Shown here piece after piece: positions 1 to 9,593 of a DNA stretch of 26,025 nt. The notes beneath the pieces were generated by a model. That model saw only the letters and a program-made list of their open reading frames with translations, searched no databases and had not been told where the DNA came from. A program made the position numbers and the translations under genes. This stretch comes from Verrucomicrobiota bacterium. GTDB lineage: Bacteria > Verrucomicrobiota > Verrucomicrobiia > Limisphaerales > AV2. Position 1 is the first letter of the stretch, and every line of letters begins with the position of its first letter. The stretch spans positions 1 to 26,025 of the forward strand of contig QHPA01000342.1 of assembly GCA_003218935.1 (NCBI GenBank), given 5' to 3'.

Positions 1-113
1 GCGGCGAACAGCATACCGGCGGCGAAGAACACGAAGAAAAACAGGGAGAGAAAGAGTTTTCCGGCAACACCCGGCTGGCCGTCGATCCGGCGTTTGATCG
101 TCGGGAAAATCAC
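1..113 (-). CDS. Partial membrane protein, N-terminus only (possibly DUF3592-like)
   Basis: Read on the minus strand from a GTG at 113-111, the frame stays open to the window edge and gives about 37 residues: a short basic segment (IFPTIKRRIDGQPGVAGK) followed by a strongly hydrophobic stretch rich in Leu and Phe (LFLSLFFFVFFAAGMLFA). An in-frame TGA lies three codons upstream of the GTG, so GTG is the only usual start available. The layout, a cytoplasmic basic leader and then one membrane helix, recalls the N-termini of DUF3592-type membrane proteins, but this is from memory and the fragment is too short to prove it. The gene is divergent from miaE, with 111 bp between the two starts. The rest lies outside the window. 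Confidence 0.45.
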   Translation of the reverse strand, partial: MIFPTIKRRIDGQPGVAGKLFLSLFFFVFFAAGMLFA

Positions 114-190
114 GTCGGCTCATTGTCGCGCAAAGACCGGACGGCGACAACTCTGAAAGGCGCAACATGCGCGCGCAACAACTTTCACGC

Positions 191-218
191 TTGCCCGTCG
201 TGCACTTCGCACTAAAAG
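191..218 (+). promoter_or_regulatory. Possible leaderless promoter of miaE
   Basis: TTGCCC (191-196) and TAAAAG (213-218) are separated by 16 bp. The expected start of transcription falls at or next to the ATG at 225, so the mRNA would have almost no leader. No Shine-Dalgarno sequence is visible. A perfect 6-bp inverted repeat, GCACTT (202-207) and AAGTGC (216-221), overlaps the -10 region. Consensus match is moderate, so this is tentative. Confidence 0.25.
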
Positions 219-224
219 TGCCGC

Positions 225-797
225 ATGCTGTTGTTTCGCGAAAAAGTTCCGGCAGACTGGCTGCCGAAAATTCTGGCAAACCTCCCCGCCGTGTTGGTGG
301 ACCACGCGCACCTGGAGCGCAAGGCCGCCACGACCGCGTTGAACCTGGAAAAATACCGCGACCTCTATCCGCGCGTCGAAGAACTCAACGCCATTGCCAT
401 CGAGGAACTCCAGCACTTCCAGCTCGTGCTCGATTTGCTGAAACGGCGCGGCATACCGTTTGGTCAGCCGCATCCGAGCCTGTGGATTTCTGGTTTGATG
501 AAGTCGGTGCGCAACGGGCAACGTCATCAGGTCATCGATCATTTGATTTGCTGCTCGCTCATCGAAGGGCGCAGTTGCGAAAAATTCCAAATCCTTGTCC
601 GCGAACTGAAATCCATCGACGCCGAGCTGGCGAAGTTTTACGCGAGCCTGGTGGAGTCCGAAGGCAACCATTACGCGAACTACATTTTGATGGCGCGCGC
701 GATTGACGACGCGGAAACCGACCGCCGGCTCGACTTCTTTCTCGACCTTGACGCGGAGCTGATTCGCGAGCCGAATCCGTTACCGATGCTTCATTGA
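225..797 (+). CDS. miaE: tRNA-(ms[2]io[6]A)-hydroxylase, MiaE family
   Basis: Predicted cytoplasmic non-haem diiron monooxygenase of 190 residues that hydroxylates the isopentenyl group of ms2i6A at position 37 of tRNAs, using O2. It acts after MiaA and MiaB, neither of which is in this window. The four-helix ferritin-like ligand set is visible: Glu31 (DHAHLERKAA), Glu61-x-x-His64 (IEELQHF), Glu114 (LIEGRSCEKF) and Glu146-x-x-His149 (ESEGNHY). The sequence between them matches the family closely. Length is near the usual 190-200. An in-frame stop at 213-215 rules out a longer N-terminus, so ATG 225 is well supported even without a ribosome binding site. The last 18 bp overlap the end of the convergent GH62 remnant. 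The enzyme implies an aerobic host. Confidence 0.9.
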   Translation: MLLFREKVPADWLPKILANLPAVLVDHAHLERKAATTALNLEKYRDLYPRVEELNAIAIEELQHFQLVLDLLKRRGIPFGQPHPSLWISGLMKSVRNGQRHQVIDHLICCSLIEGRSCEKFQILVRELKSIDAELAKFYASLVESEGNHYANYILMARAIDDAETDRRLDFFLDLDAELIREPNPLPMLH

Positions 798-1421
798 GGG
801 TTCCTGATCTGCCGGCTCAAGGATTCCCAGCCGCCACGGAATGTCGCCGTAGGCTTTTCCACGTTTGGCTTCGTCCGTGATGCCCTGGAAGAGGAAACGC
901 AAATTGACTGGATCAACTTCAAGGTTCTGATCGAATCCGTCCCGCAACAACTCGCCGTGGCTGAAGGAGTCGGTCCAATGCGGGCCGGAATCGCGGACGT
1001 TGATCGGACCGGCGAACGGTTTTTCTTTCGTCGTCGCGAGCGGTTTCCATTCGCCGTCGAGCCGGTCGGCCAGATAGGCCTTGTAGTAGCGCCGGCCCCC
1101 GTCCTGCGCCTCGACCACGGTAAGAAACTGTTTCAACCCTTTGAGCCGATAGGTGTGGCTGGCCTCGAAAATGTCGTCGCGCAACACGACCGCGGGCTCG
1201 TTCCAGCCTCCGGGGAAGTCGGCCATCTTTGTTTCCGCCCGCCACATCCGCCCATCGTTGGAAGTGAAGAAGAGGTGAGCATTGTGGACACAAAGACCTG
1301 ACTGCCTTTCAGCGGGCGGGGCAAATGAAATCGACGCTTTATTCGCGGCTGCCGCGAGCGCGCGAGGACTCCGGTGAGAAACACGCAAAGAGGTTAGGTA
1401 TTTTCTCCGCGGCGATTTCAA
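780..1421 (-). pseudogene. GH62 alpha-L-arabinofuranosidase remnant, 5'-truncated
   Basis: From about residue 43 onward (nucleotide ~1300 down to 780) the translation reads as the C-terminal half of a family GH62 arabinofuranosidase: AHLFFTSNDGRMWRAET, then a FEASHTYRLKG segment, YYKAYLADRLDGEW, and the WTDSFSHGELLRDG block that carries the conserved Glu of the family. GH62 domains are about 300 residues in a five-bladed propeller, and the first blades, including the catalytic Asp region, are absent. The first ~42 codons (1421-1296) look unlike GH62 and no other frame upstream continues the domain; the opposite strand there is occupied by the start of the next gene. No signal peptide is present, although these enzymes are secreted. 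I read it as a decayed gene that once acted on arabinoxylan side chains. It overlaps the miaE stop by 18 bp. The frame is still open, so a truncated product cannot be excluded. Confidence 0.72.
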
Positions 1422-1494
1422 CGCGATAGGTTGCCAAAACCGCCGGATAGTCGTAAGAATCCTTCGTCCGGTCAGACTGGAACTGGCTCAAACT

Positions 1495-2289
1495 ATGGAC
1501 CCGAAGAACTTTCTGGGCAGTGTAGGTGAATCCATCACGGGCTTGTTTGGCAAAAAGAGCAAACTGGCGGCCCTGGCGCCTCCGCATTTGCACTCCGGCG
1601 TTCGCTTTCCGTATGGCCCGTTTCAATTCAAGTTTCAGATTCCTAAAGGCGCCAGTTACGAAATCCAGGTGTCCTCCAACCTGCAAAACTGGCAGGCTGT
1701 GTCGGCGGGCAAATCCGGCGGCGAACCGGTCGATTACGTGGACTCGGAGGCGTCCAAGTTCAGTTATCGCTTTTACCGCCTGCTCGCTGAGGCGATTTTC
1801 TCCGACAACGTGGTTGGCTACGTCACGATCAACGTGCCGCCAGGTTATTCGATGATCGCCAATCCGCTGCAGGCGCCGCCCAATACCGTGAGTTCAATCC
1901 TCCCTGACGCGCCCGAGGGCACCACGATCAACAAGTTCGACACGCGCCTGTTCAAACTCACGGAGAACGCCGTCATGGACGGCAAATGGATAAACATCAA
2001 CTTCACCGGCGAAGTGATGCAAGGGAATCTGCTGCTTCCCATCGCCGCCGGTTTTTCCGTTCGCAGTTCGCAGATTCCCAAGCCAGGACGGCTGCATTCA
2101 GACCTCGGCTTCCCGATCAGTGAAGGCGACGTGATCCACCTGTTTGACCGCGACCGCCAGAATTATGTGATTTACGAATACGATCCGAAAAAATGGGATT
2201 CCAATCCACCCATTGTTGGAGTGGGCGAAGCGTTCTGGATCGGCAAAACGAAGCCGGGCAACTGGGTTCAAAACCTGATCATCAAATAA
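1495..2289 (+). CDS. Hypothetical protein with verrucomicrobial 'SSNLxxW…FYRL' beta domain
   Basis: A 264-residue protein of unknown function. Residues ~45-103 form a beta-rich module (YEIQVSSNLQNWQAVS, later YRFYRLL) of the kind repeatedly found at the ends of secreted Verrucomicrobia proteins; a related motif ends the DNRLRE protein at 12170-13111. Residues ~110-264 contain a second region beginning VGYVTINVPPGYSMIANPL and ending in GEAFWIGK, rich in Gly, Pro and aromatic residues, which also looks like a beta-sandwich. No signal peptide or membrane helix is visible at the ATG, and no clear alternative start restores one, so export is uncertain. It stands alone, with a 270-bp gap before the response regulator. 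Coding is supported by composition and family resemblance; the function is unknown. Confidence 0.7.
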   Translation: MDPKNFLGSVGESITGLFGKKSKLAALAPPHLHSGVRFPYGPFQFKFQIPKGASYEIQVSSNLQNWQAVSAGKSGGEPVDYVDSEASKFSYRFYRLLAEAIFSDNVVGYVTINVPPGYSMIANPLQAPPNTVSSILPDAPEGTTINKFDTRLFKLTENAVMDGKWININFTGEVMQGNLLLPIAAGFSVRSSQIPKPGRLHSDLGFPISEGDVIHLFDRDRQNYVIYEYDPKKWDSNPPIVGVGEAFWIGKTKPGNWVQNLIIK

Positions 2290-2559
2290 CGCCCGGACCC
2301 ATTCCCGCGCCTGGTGCGGAGCGACAGGGCATGCCGGCCCGGTCACTGGCCAACCGACAAAGCAGCGGGGCCACGATGAAGCGAAATTATTCCGAGTGCC
2401 GCCACATGTCCGGGTCTCACCAAAACGGAGTAGCGGCTTCAGACGGCGATCCCTCGGCAACTTTCGCTTACCAAGCGGTAGAAATGGCCTGGCGAAAGGT
2501 GCGTTGCCGACGAGCGTTCTGCTTGCGTTTTCGGCGGCAGGTTGAAAAAATATGAACCC

Positions 2560-2928
2560 ATGAGCGAGCACATCCTGGTGGTGGACGACGAAGCTCCCAC
2601 GCGTGAATTGCTGTCGATCTACTTCAAACGCCGCGGCTGCACGGTGAGCACTGCCAGCACCGGGGCCGACGCCTTGCGCCTTGTCAACGAGCTGCCGATT
2701 CGCCTGGTGATTCTTGACATCAACCTCGGCGAAAAATCCAGCGGCCTGGACCTGTTGGAACCGATCAAAAAAGGCCGTCCTGACCTCCCGATCATTCTTT
2801 TTTCCGGCATCGGTCTGGACGAAAAGACCCTCCAGGAGGCGCGGCAAAAGGGGGCTGCCGGTTACTTGAACAAAACCCAGCCGCTCGACCAGATGTGGGC
2901 CGAAGTGCAACGGGCGCTGCATGCCTGA
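2560..2928 (+). CDS. Stand-alone response regulator receiver domain
   Basis: A single CheY-like receiver domain of 122 residues with no output domain. All canonical residues are present: the acidic pair Asp9-Asp10 (VVDDE), phospho-acceptor Asp53 (ILDINL), the Ser82 switch position (LFSG) and Lys105 (YLNKTQP). It should receive phosphate from a histidine kinase or phosphotransfer protein and act through protein contacts. No kinase is adjacent, so the partner is unknown. The start is chosen at ATG 2560, directly before the first beta strand (MSEHILVVDDE); a TTG at 2542 would add six residues (KKYEP region) not typical of the fold. It is followed by a 143-bp gap before the pseudopilin and is not obviously in an operon. 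Confidence 0.9.
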   Translation: MSEHILVVDDEAPTRELLSIYFKRRGCTVSTASTGADALRLVNELPIRLVILDINLGEKSSGLDLLEPIKKGRPDLPIILFSGIGLDEKTLQEARQKGAAGYLNKTQPLDQMWAEVQRALHA

Positions 2929-2997
2929 CATGCTCCTTTGTCCGATTTCGCCTGGTCCACCCCTCGTGTGCGTTTGAATGCACAGGCAAATTGTCCG

Positions 2998-3025
2998 TTG
3001 ACCAGAGACTGGTTTCGCCTAGATT
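2998..3025 (+). promoter_or_regulatory. Possible sigma-70-type promoter of the pseudopilin gene
   Basis: TTGACC (2998-3003) and TAGATT (3020-3025) with a 16-bp spacer lie 46 bp before the ATG at 3072. The -35 element is close to consensus and the -10 is 4 of 6. Supported only by consensus match and position. Confidence 0.3.
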
Positions 3026-3071
3026 GACTTTGTTCGCGCAGCAAACAATGCCATTCAACCAGTGAGCTGAT

Positions 3072-3827
3072 ATGAAATCATCCGAGCGAATTCTCTTCGA
3101 CCGATCCGCCAAAAGAACAGGGTTCACCTTGATTGAATTGCTTGTCGTCATCGCCATCATCGCGATTCTGGCCGGCTTGCTCCTGCCGGCATTGGCCAAG
3201 GCGAAGGCCAGCGCGCACCGCATACAGTGCATCAACAACGACAAGCAGTTGATGCTGGCTTTCCATCTTTACGGCCAGGACAGCGATGACGTTACGCCGT
3301 TCAATAATTGGGGTTTCGATACCAAGGTTCCGGGCTGGCTTACTGTTCCGCCATTCAACCCCAACGAAGCTAACACGAATCAACAAAAGGGCGTTTATTG
3401 GAAATACATCGGCAACAACGCCGTTTATCGGTGTCCCGACGACCACACGAACACGCCGGCATTTAAGTTCCGCAGCAACAAACTGAGCAGTTACATTGTG
3501 AATGGAGCGCTTTGCAACTACGCCGATCCGGTAAACGGGGTTTACAGGAAATTCAAAATCAGCCAATTTCGCGCGGACGCGATCATGATGTGGCAAGGGC
3601 CGGAGGGTTTTGTCGGCTTCAATGACGGCTCGGACTCGCCTGACGAACCCCAATCAAAAATTCATAATACCGGTTCGACCTTCGGGGTGGTTGACGGGCA
3701 TGTTGAATTCATGAAGGAGAGAATTTATCGGACCCTCGAAAAAGGCGAAGAAAAGTCCAGACAGGCCGGCCGTTACTGGTGCGTCCCGGGCGACCTCAAG
3801 GGCGGCTTGGGATATCTTGGTTTATAG
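3072..3827 (+). CDS. Type II secretion/type IV pilus-like pseudopilin
   Basis: A 251-residue protein with a class III (prepilin) leader: basic residues, then [19 protein letters not shown], cleavage expected after Gly17, with Phe18 as the methylated +1 residue and Glu22 at +5. The hydrophobic helix runs to about residue 41 (LPALAKAKA). After it comes a Cys-containing globular domain with the [12 protein letters not shown] segment (residues ~199-210), the H-x9-DG motif typical of the many verrucomicrobial and planctomycetal prepilin-like proteins. Such proteins are processed by a prepilin peptidase and held in the inner membrane or assembled in pseudopili; the role of the expanded family is unknown. 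The lipoprotein gene follows 44 bp downstream and may be co-transcribed. A second member lies at 22446-23177. Confidence 0.85.
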   Translation: MKSSERILFDRSAKRTGFTLIELLVVIAIIAILAGLLLPALAKAKASAHRIQCINNDKQLMLAFHLYGQDSDDVTPFNNWGFDTKVPGWLTVPPFNPNEANTNQQKGVYWKYIGNNAVYRCPDDHTNTPAFKFRSNKLSSYIVNGALCNYADPVNGVYRKFKISQFRADAIMMWQGPEGFVGFNDGSDSPDEPQSKIHNTGSTFGVVDGHVEFMKERIYRTLEKGEEKSRQAGRYWCVPGDLKGGLGYLGL

Positions 3828-3871
3828 ACCGAAGAGTCACTTACTGTTTGCCTGAAAAACCGAGTTCTTTT

Positions 3872-4291
3872 ATGAATCAATGCCCGGCGCTTATGGCAGT
3901 TTTCATTGTGGTTTCGCTGCTGACCGCAGGTTGTAGCAGGAATGAGCAGGCGAGCAGCGCTTCCGAACTTGAAAAGGCTTTCCACGTGAATGCCGCCGCG
4001 ACTGACCCCGCGCAACCGGCGTCAGCCAGCCAGACCACTCCGCGTGACCAAGATGGACAAGTCCAACAAGCGGTGACTGATGCCTTGTTCGCGATGAGGA
4101 CTAACGCTTACGCGGATGCTTACGCGACTCTGAGGTCCGTTCAGGCGTCTCCGAATCTGACTCCAGATCAAGTGATCGCAGTGCAGAACGCCCGGTTAGC
4201 GATCGAAAAAAATGTAGCGGCGAAGGCCGCTGCCGGCGACCCTGCCGCGCTCCGGGCCGTTGAAGCCATGAAGAACGCACCGCGAAGGTGA
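3872..4291 (+). CDS. Small Ala-rich lipoprotein, function unknown
   Basis: The protein (139 residues) starts at ATG 3872, chosen because it gives a clean lipoprotein leader: MNQCPALMAVFIVVSLLTAG followed by Cys21 (lipobox LTAGC). The upstream extension of the same frame to 3779 would put non-signal sequence before the leader and overlap the pseudopilin gene. The mature part is short, hydrophilic, Ala- and Gln-rich, with two predicted helical stretches (TDALFAMRTNAYADAYATLRS and AIEKNVAAKAAAGD regions); no known domain is recognised. It sits 44 bp after the pseudopilin on the same strand. The lipobox is followed by Ser, consistent with outer-membrane sorting by the E. coli rule, though that rule is unproven here. 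Function unknown. Confidence 0.72.
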   Translation: MNQCPALMAVFIVVSLLTAGCSRNEQASSASELEKAFHVNAAATDPAQPASASQTTPRDQDGQVQQAVTDALFAMRTNAYADAYATLRSVQASPNLTPDQVIAVQNARLAIEKNVAAKAAAGDPAALRAVEAMKNAPRR

Positions 4292-4345
4292 GGAACAACG
4301 CCGCGTTGGCCAGCTCCGAATGCGCCCAGCGGAGCGCTACCTTTC

Positions 4346-4360
4346 TCCGCACGCTGCGGA
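4346..4360. repeat. Short perfect hairpin with 3-nt loop
   Basis: TCCGCA-CGC-TGCGGA forms a perfect 6-bp stem with a 3-nt loop in the 159-bp gap between the lipoprotein and the ceramidase-like gene. It has the same design as the hairpins at 22270-22286, 22349-22365 and 23259-23275. It lacks a following T-run, so it is not a classical terminator. Confidence 0.35.
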
Positions 4361-4450
4361 TCGAACGTAATTCACCCGCGGGGCGAAAGCCATCCAATCT
4401 GACGATCGACCGCATGCGTCCGACAAATCCATGTTCATTGCTGTCGATCT

Positions 4451-5887
4451 GTGCTTGAAAACATTCTTGTGACAACAATCCTCACTCCTGCGCGCGCGTT
4501 CTTTTCGTTGGCGCTATTTGTTCAAGCCGGAGCGCAGGCAGCCGAATTAATGTCGGGTGTGGCCGTGGCGGACATCACCCCGCCGGTGGGCTATCGCATG
4601 TGCGGCTACTTCTACGAGCGGCTCAGCACCGGCGTGCATGACCCGCTGTACGCCAAAGCGATTTACCTTCAGCAAGCCCGGGAACAGGCAGCGCTGGTTT
4701 TCTGCGATCTGATCGGCGTGCCGCAATCCGTCACGGACAGGACGCGAGTAATCGCCGGCGGGAAAACCGGCATCCCGGCCACGAACATCCTGATTGCAGC
4801 CACGCACAGCCACACCGGCCCGCTCTACTTCGACGCGCTCCGCACGTTTCTGCACGAACGCGCGGTCGCTCAAAATGGAAGGGACCAGCAGGAAGCTGTG
4901 GACTATCCGTCGGTCTTGTCAGAGAAACTGGCCGGCGTCATTGCCGCAGCCAAAAACGCCGCCCAACCTGTGGAACTGGAAGCGGGCGTCGCAAAACAAA
5001 CCGGTCTTTCGTTCAATCGCCGTTACCATATGAAAGACGGCACGGTCGTCTTTAACCCCGGCAAAATGAACCCCAACATCGTTCGTCCGGCCGGCCCGAT
5101 TGATCCAGAGGTTGGGATAGTCCAGTTTCGTGACGCGAAAAGCCGCCAGCCGCGCTCCTCATTGACCGTGTTTGCCCTGCACCTCGACACGATGGGCGGG
5201 ACGGAGTATGGGGCGGATTATCCGTTCTATCTGGAACGCTCATTGCGCGAGAAGTTTGGCGGCAATTTTATTTCCGTTTTCGGGGCTGGCACGTGCGGCG
5301 ACATCAACCATATCGACGTCTCGACGAACCGGCTGCAAAAGGGCGGCGAGGAAACGTTGCGCATCGGCAACACGCTGGCCGAAACAGTCCTCCAGGCCCG
5401 GCGCGGGTTGGAACCCGCGGGCAAACCGTCGCTCGGCGTGCGCTACGCAAAGGTCTTCGCTCCGTTGCAGGAATTCAGCGAGGAACAAATCGCCCAGGCG
5501 CGGGAACGCCTGCCTCTGATCGGGACAAAAGGCCTGAGTTTCATCGACCAGGTGCAGGCTTACAAGGTCATGGACGCGCAGGAGATGCGCACGCGGTCTG
5601 GCCCCATGCTCCCGATGGAGGTGGAGGTGTTCCGGCTCGACAACGACACGGCCATCGTCGGTCTGCCCGGCGAGGTATTTGTGGAACTCGGTCTGGCCAT
5701 CAAGCAGGCATCGCCGTTTCGAAACACACTGGTGATCGAGCTGTGCAACAACGACATCAGTTATGTCCCGACGAAGAAGGCTTTCTCTGAAGGGAGCTAT
5801 GAAGTGGTGAATTCGCGCGTGCAAAGCGGCGGCGGCGAAAGGCTGGTCGAGGCGGCGGTCAAATTGCTCAATGAACTGAAACATTAG
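4451..5887 (+). CDS. Secreted neutral/alkaline ceramidase-like hydrolase
   Basis: A 478-residue exported protein of the neutral/alkaline non-lysosomal ceramidase N-terminal domain family. The signal peptide occupies residues ~10-31 (ARAFFSLALFVQAGAQA). Then follow the family's AVADITPPVGYRMCGY opening, the zinc-type motif AATHSHTGP (His119, His121), FALHLDTMGG (His244), GLPGEVF (Glu408) and NNDISYVP (Tyr438), which match the metal ligands of characterised ceramidases. The segment that holds the nucleophilic Ser in Pseudomonas ceramidase reads TCGDINH (281-287) here, without Ser, so the substrate or mechanism probably differs. The C-terminal Ig-like domain of true ceramidases is missing, as in many PVC homologs. 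Start is GTG 4451; GTG 4469 would give an equally good leader. It stands alone in the plus-strand series. Ceramide hydrolysis is not established. Confidence 0.8.
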   Translation: MLENILVTTILTPARAFFSLALFVQAGAQAAELMSGVAVADITPPVGYRMCGYFYERLSTGVHDPLYAKAIYLQQAREQAALVFCDLIGVPQSVTDRTRVIAGGKTGIPATNILIAATHSHTGPLYFDALRTFLHERAVAQNGRDQQEAVDYPSVLSEKLAGVIAAAKNAAQPVELEAGVAKQTGLSFNRRYHMKDGTVVFNPGKMNPNIVRPAGPIDPEVGIVQFRDAKSRQPRSSLTVFALHLDTMGGTEYGADYPFYLERSLREKFGGNFISVFGAGTCGDINHIDVSTNRLQKGGEETLRIGNTLAETVLQARRGLEPAGKPSLGVRYAKVFAPLQEFSEEQIAQARERLPLIGTKGLSFIDQVQAYKVMDAQEMRTRSGPMLPMEVEVFRLDNDTAIVGLPGEVFVELGLAIKQASPFRNTLVIELCNNDISYVPTKKAFSEGSYEVVNSRVQSGGGERLVEAAVKLLNELKH

Positions 5888-5912
5888 CCGCTGGCTTCCA
5901 GAAATTTAACGA

Positions 5913-5940
5913 TTGCCCGCGCGGTCAATTGATTTATTCT
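5913..5940 (+). promoter_or_regulatory. Possible promoter of the 5960-7821 gene pair
   Basis: TTGCCC (5913-5918) and TATTCT (5935-5940) are spaced by 16 bp and lie 19 bp before the ATG at 5960. Both boxes match consensus at 4 of 6. Transcription from here would include enolase, whose start lies only 14 bp after the preceding stop. Confidence 0.3.
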
Positions 5941-5959
5941 CCTGCCGCTGGCCGCTCCA

Positions 5960-7821
<1,862 letters not shown>

Positions 7822-8037
7822 GACGCGAGTTGCGCGTACGACTGCCGGCAGGGTCTTGAGCAGGAGCTGAAAGAACGCGATGGCAAAAGGGTTCCGTGCG
7901 CCCGGTGCAATCATTGCCAGATCGTTCTCTGCCAGTCGGCACCTGCCCGCGTTCAGATTCTCCGTGACAGGAGCGACGACACATTCGTCTGCGCGCGCAT
8001 CCGCCGTCAACCGTTTGGCGGTTTGAGCGCAACAAGA
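7822..8037. other. Gap after enolase with a start-less Cys-rich open frame
   Basis: This 216-bp convergent gap separates enolase from the LMF-like gene. No T-rich terminator hairpin is visible. In the enolase frame, after its TAA, translation stays open for 87 codons to 8082 and is Cys-rich (CAYDC, then CARCNHC, then LCQ), but has no ATG, GTG or TTG in a sensible position. It may be a gene remnant or chance in GC-rich DNA. Confidence 0.25.
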
Positions 8038-9552
8038 TCAACCTCCGGCGACGCCATCGCGCGACGACACCACCGGGCTGTATAGCCCTCGACGCTCGCG
8101 TTGCCACCAGGCGCCGGTCGCGCGTCCCGCGGTGAAATCGGTGAATCGATAGTCGTAAAGCACGGCCCGAATGAAGCGCGGCGGTTTGTCCGCAAAGGGA
8201 TTCTTCCTCATCAATGCCAGCACTTCGGGCGAACCTCGCAAAAGGCGAAGCAGGAAATGACTGAACCAGGGTACGCCGCGGTAATAGCTCAGCGCCGCAA
8301 ACCACATTTGCCAGTCGAGCCGCGGCTGGTGCGGCGCGACGAACCGCGGGCGCCGCCTCACTTCGTCTGGTTTCCACTTGAACTCGTACGCCTGCCAGGC
8401 GACGCCGTCGTGGCTTCCTTCGACGATGATTTCCGGCCGCTCGGTCGTCATGACGGAAAACAGGCCGTAGCCGTTGACCAGATGAAACGGTTCGAGCCAT
8501 TCGATGAGCCGTTCGAACGGCTTCGGCCATTGAGTCATGAAGCGAACCAGGCGACCAATAACATCCACGGACAAAAGCGCAACCACGAGAGCGACGGGGA
8601 CAGTCAGCCAGAGCGGCCAGCCGCTTGAAACGGACCCACCGAGTGCGAATTGGAATTGTGCGTTTGGCGAAAACCTTTTGCACAGCGTCAGCCAAAAGGC
8701 ATCGTCGAAAAGCAAAACCGAAAGCGCGATCGCGAGCAGGTTGAAGAAACAATAATTGCCCGTGGCCATGATGAGCAGCATCAGAAGCACGAAGGCGGCT
8801 CCAGCAATAGAACTGAACGGCGGCGGCGTGAACACAAACAGGGGCGCTACCAGCTCGATGGCGAACATGACGAGGACCGACAGTTTGTGAAACCAGCCCG
8901 GCAGTTGGTGCATATACCAGGCTGTCCAGGAGGGCAGCGGCTGAGTTTCGTAGTGATAACGCAGCGCGGTGAGATTGCGCCACGTCCGGTCTCGGCTGCG
9001 CCACTTGGCAAAGCCAGACGAAAACATCAGCCGAAACGTCAGCCACCAGAGGAGCCACAAAATAATTCGCGACGGCGCCGCGGCCGGTGGAAATTTGGGC
9101 AACAGTTCAATCGGCGCGATGAAGACGGCCAGGAAACCGGCCTCCAAAAGGAGGATGTCCCATTGGTAACTCAAAAAAACCCGGCAGACGTTGAACAACG
9201 AAAGGTAGAATATCCAGAGCAGAATCAACAGGGGAATCGGTGCGATACCGACGACGAGAAGCAGCGACAGCGTGGCGCCGCCCCAACAGAGGAATTGAAG
9301 GAAGCCGTCGCTTGCGTTCCCCCAGCACAGAGTCGGGATTTGCAGAAACCGCGCCGACCCCCAGCTTTGGTTCGCGAGCAGGAAGTCGCGCGCGGGCAGG
9401 ATGCCCTTGCTACCCACCAGTCCTTTGATTTGCACTCCCAGCGAAACAAATGCGGTCAGATAAATCAGGCCGATCAGACGCAGAAAAAACCAACCGGAGA
9501 GGAGATAAGTTCCCGACCCCGCGTTTGGATTTGAGAGTTCCCAGTGTTGCAT
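8038..9552 (-). CDS. Lipase maturation factor (LMF1-like) membrane protein, copy A
   Basis: A 504-residue polytopic membrane protein of the lipase maturation factor family. In animals LMF1 acts in the endoplasmic reticulum to fold secreted lipases; bacterial members are uncharacterised. The N-terminal ~330 residues carry many hydrophobic helices (for example LLSGWFFLRLIGLIYLTAF). Family hallmarks include FLSYQWDILLLEAGF, the RLMFSSGFAKWRSRD segment and NLTALRYHYETQPLP. The C-terminal ~170 residues form a soluble domain (NGYGLFSVMTTERPEI, APHQPRLDWQMWFAAL). Start ATG 9552 (MQHWELSN) is preferred because it leaves a 41-bp gap and aligns with the paralog's N-terminus; an in-frame ATG at 9654 would overlap the previous gene by 61 bp. 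It is the last gene of the six-gene minus-strand cluster and a tandem duplicate of copy B. Confidence 0.85.
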   Translation of the reverse strand: MQHWELSNPNAGSGTYLLSGWFFLRLIGLIYLTAFVSLGVQIKGLVGSKGILPARDFLLANQSWGSARFLQIPTLCWGNASDGFLQFLCWGGATLSLLLVVGIAPIPLLILLWIFYLSLFNVCRVFLSYQWDILLLEAGFLAVFIAPIELLPKFPPAAAPSRIILWLLWWLTFRLMFSSGFAKWRSRDRTWRNLTALRYHYETQPLPSWTAWYMHQLPGWFHKLSVLVMFAIELVAPLFVFTPPPFSSIAGAAFVLLMLLIMATGNYCFFNLLAIALSVLLFDDAFWLTLCKRFSPNAQFQFALGGSVSSGWPLWLTVPVALVVALLSVDVIGRLVRFMTQWPKPFERLIEWLEPFHLVNGYGLFSVMTTERPEIIVEGSHDGVAWQAYEFKWKPDEVRRRPRFVAPHQPRLDWQMWFAALSYYRGVPWFSHFLLRLLRGSPEVLALMRKNPFADKPPRFIRAVLYDYRFTDFTAGRATGAWWQRERRGLYSPVVSSRDGVAGG

Positions 9553-9593
9553 GGCGAACCACGGCTGTTGAATTCCGACGAATTCCGCCGTCG

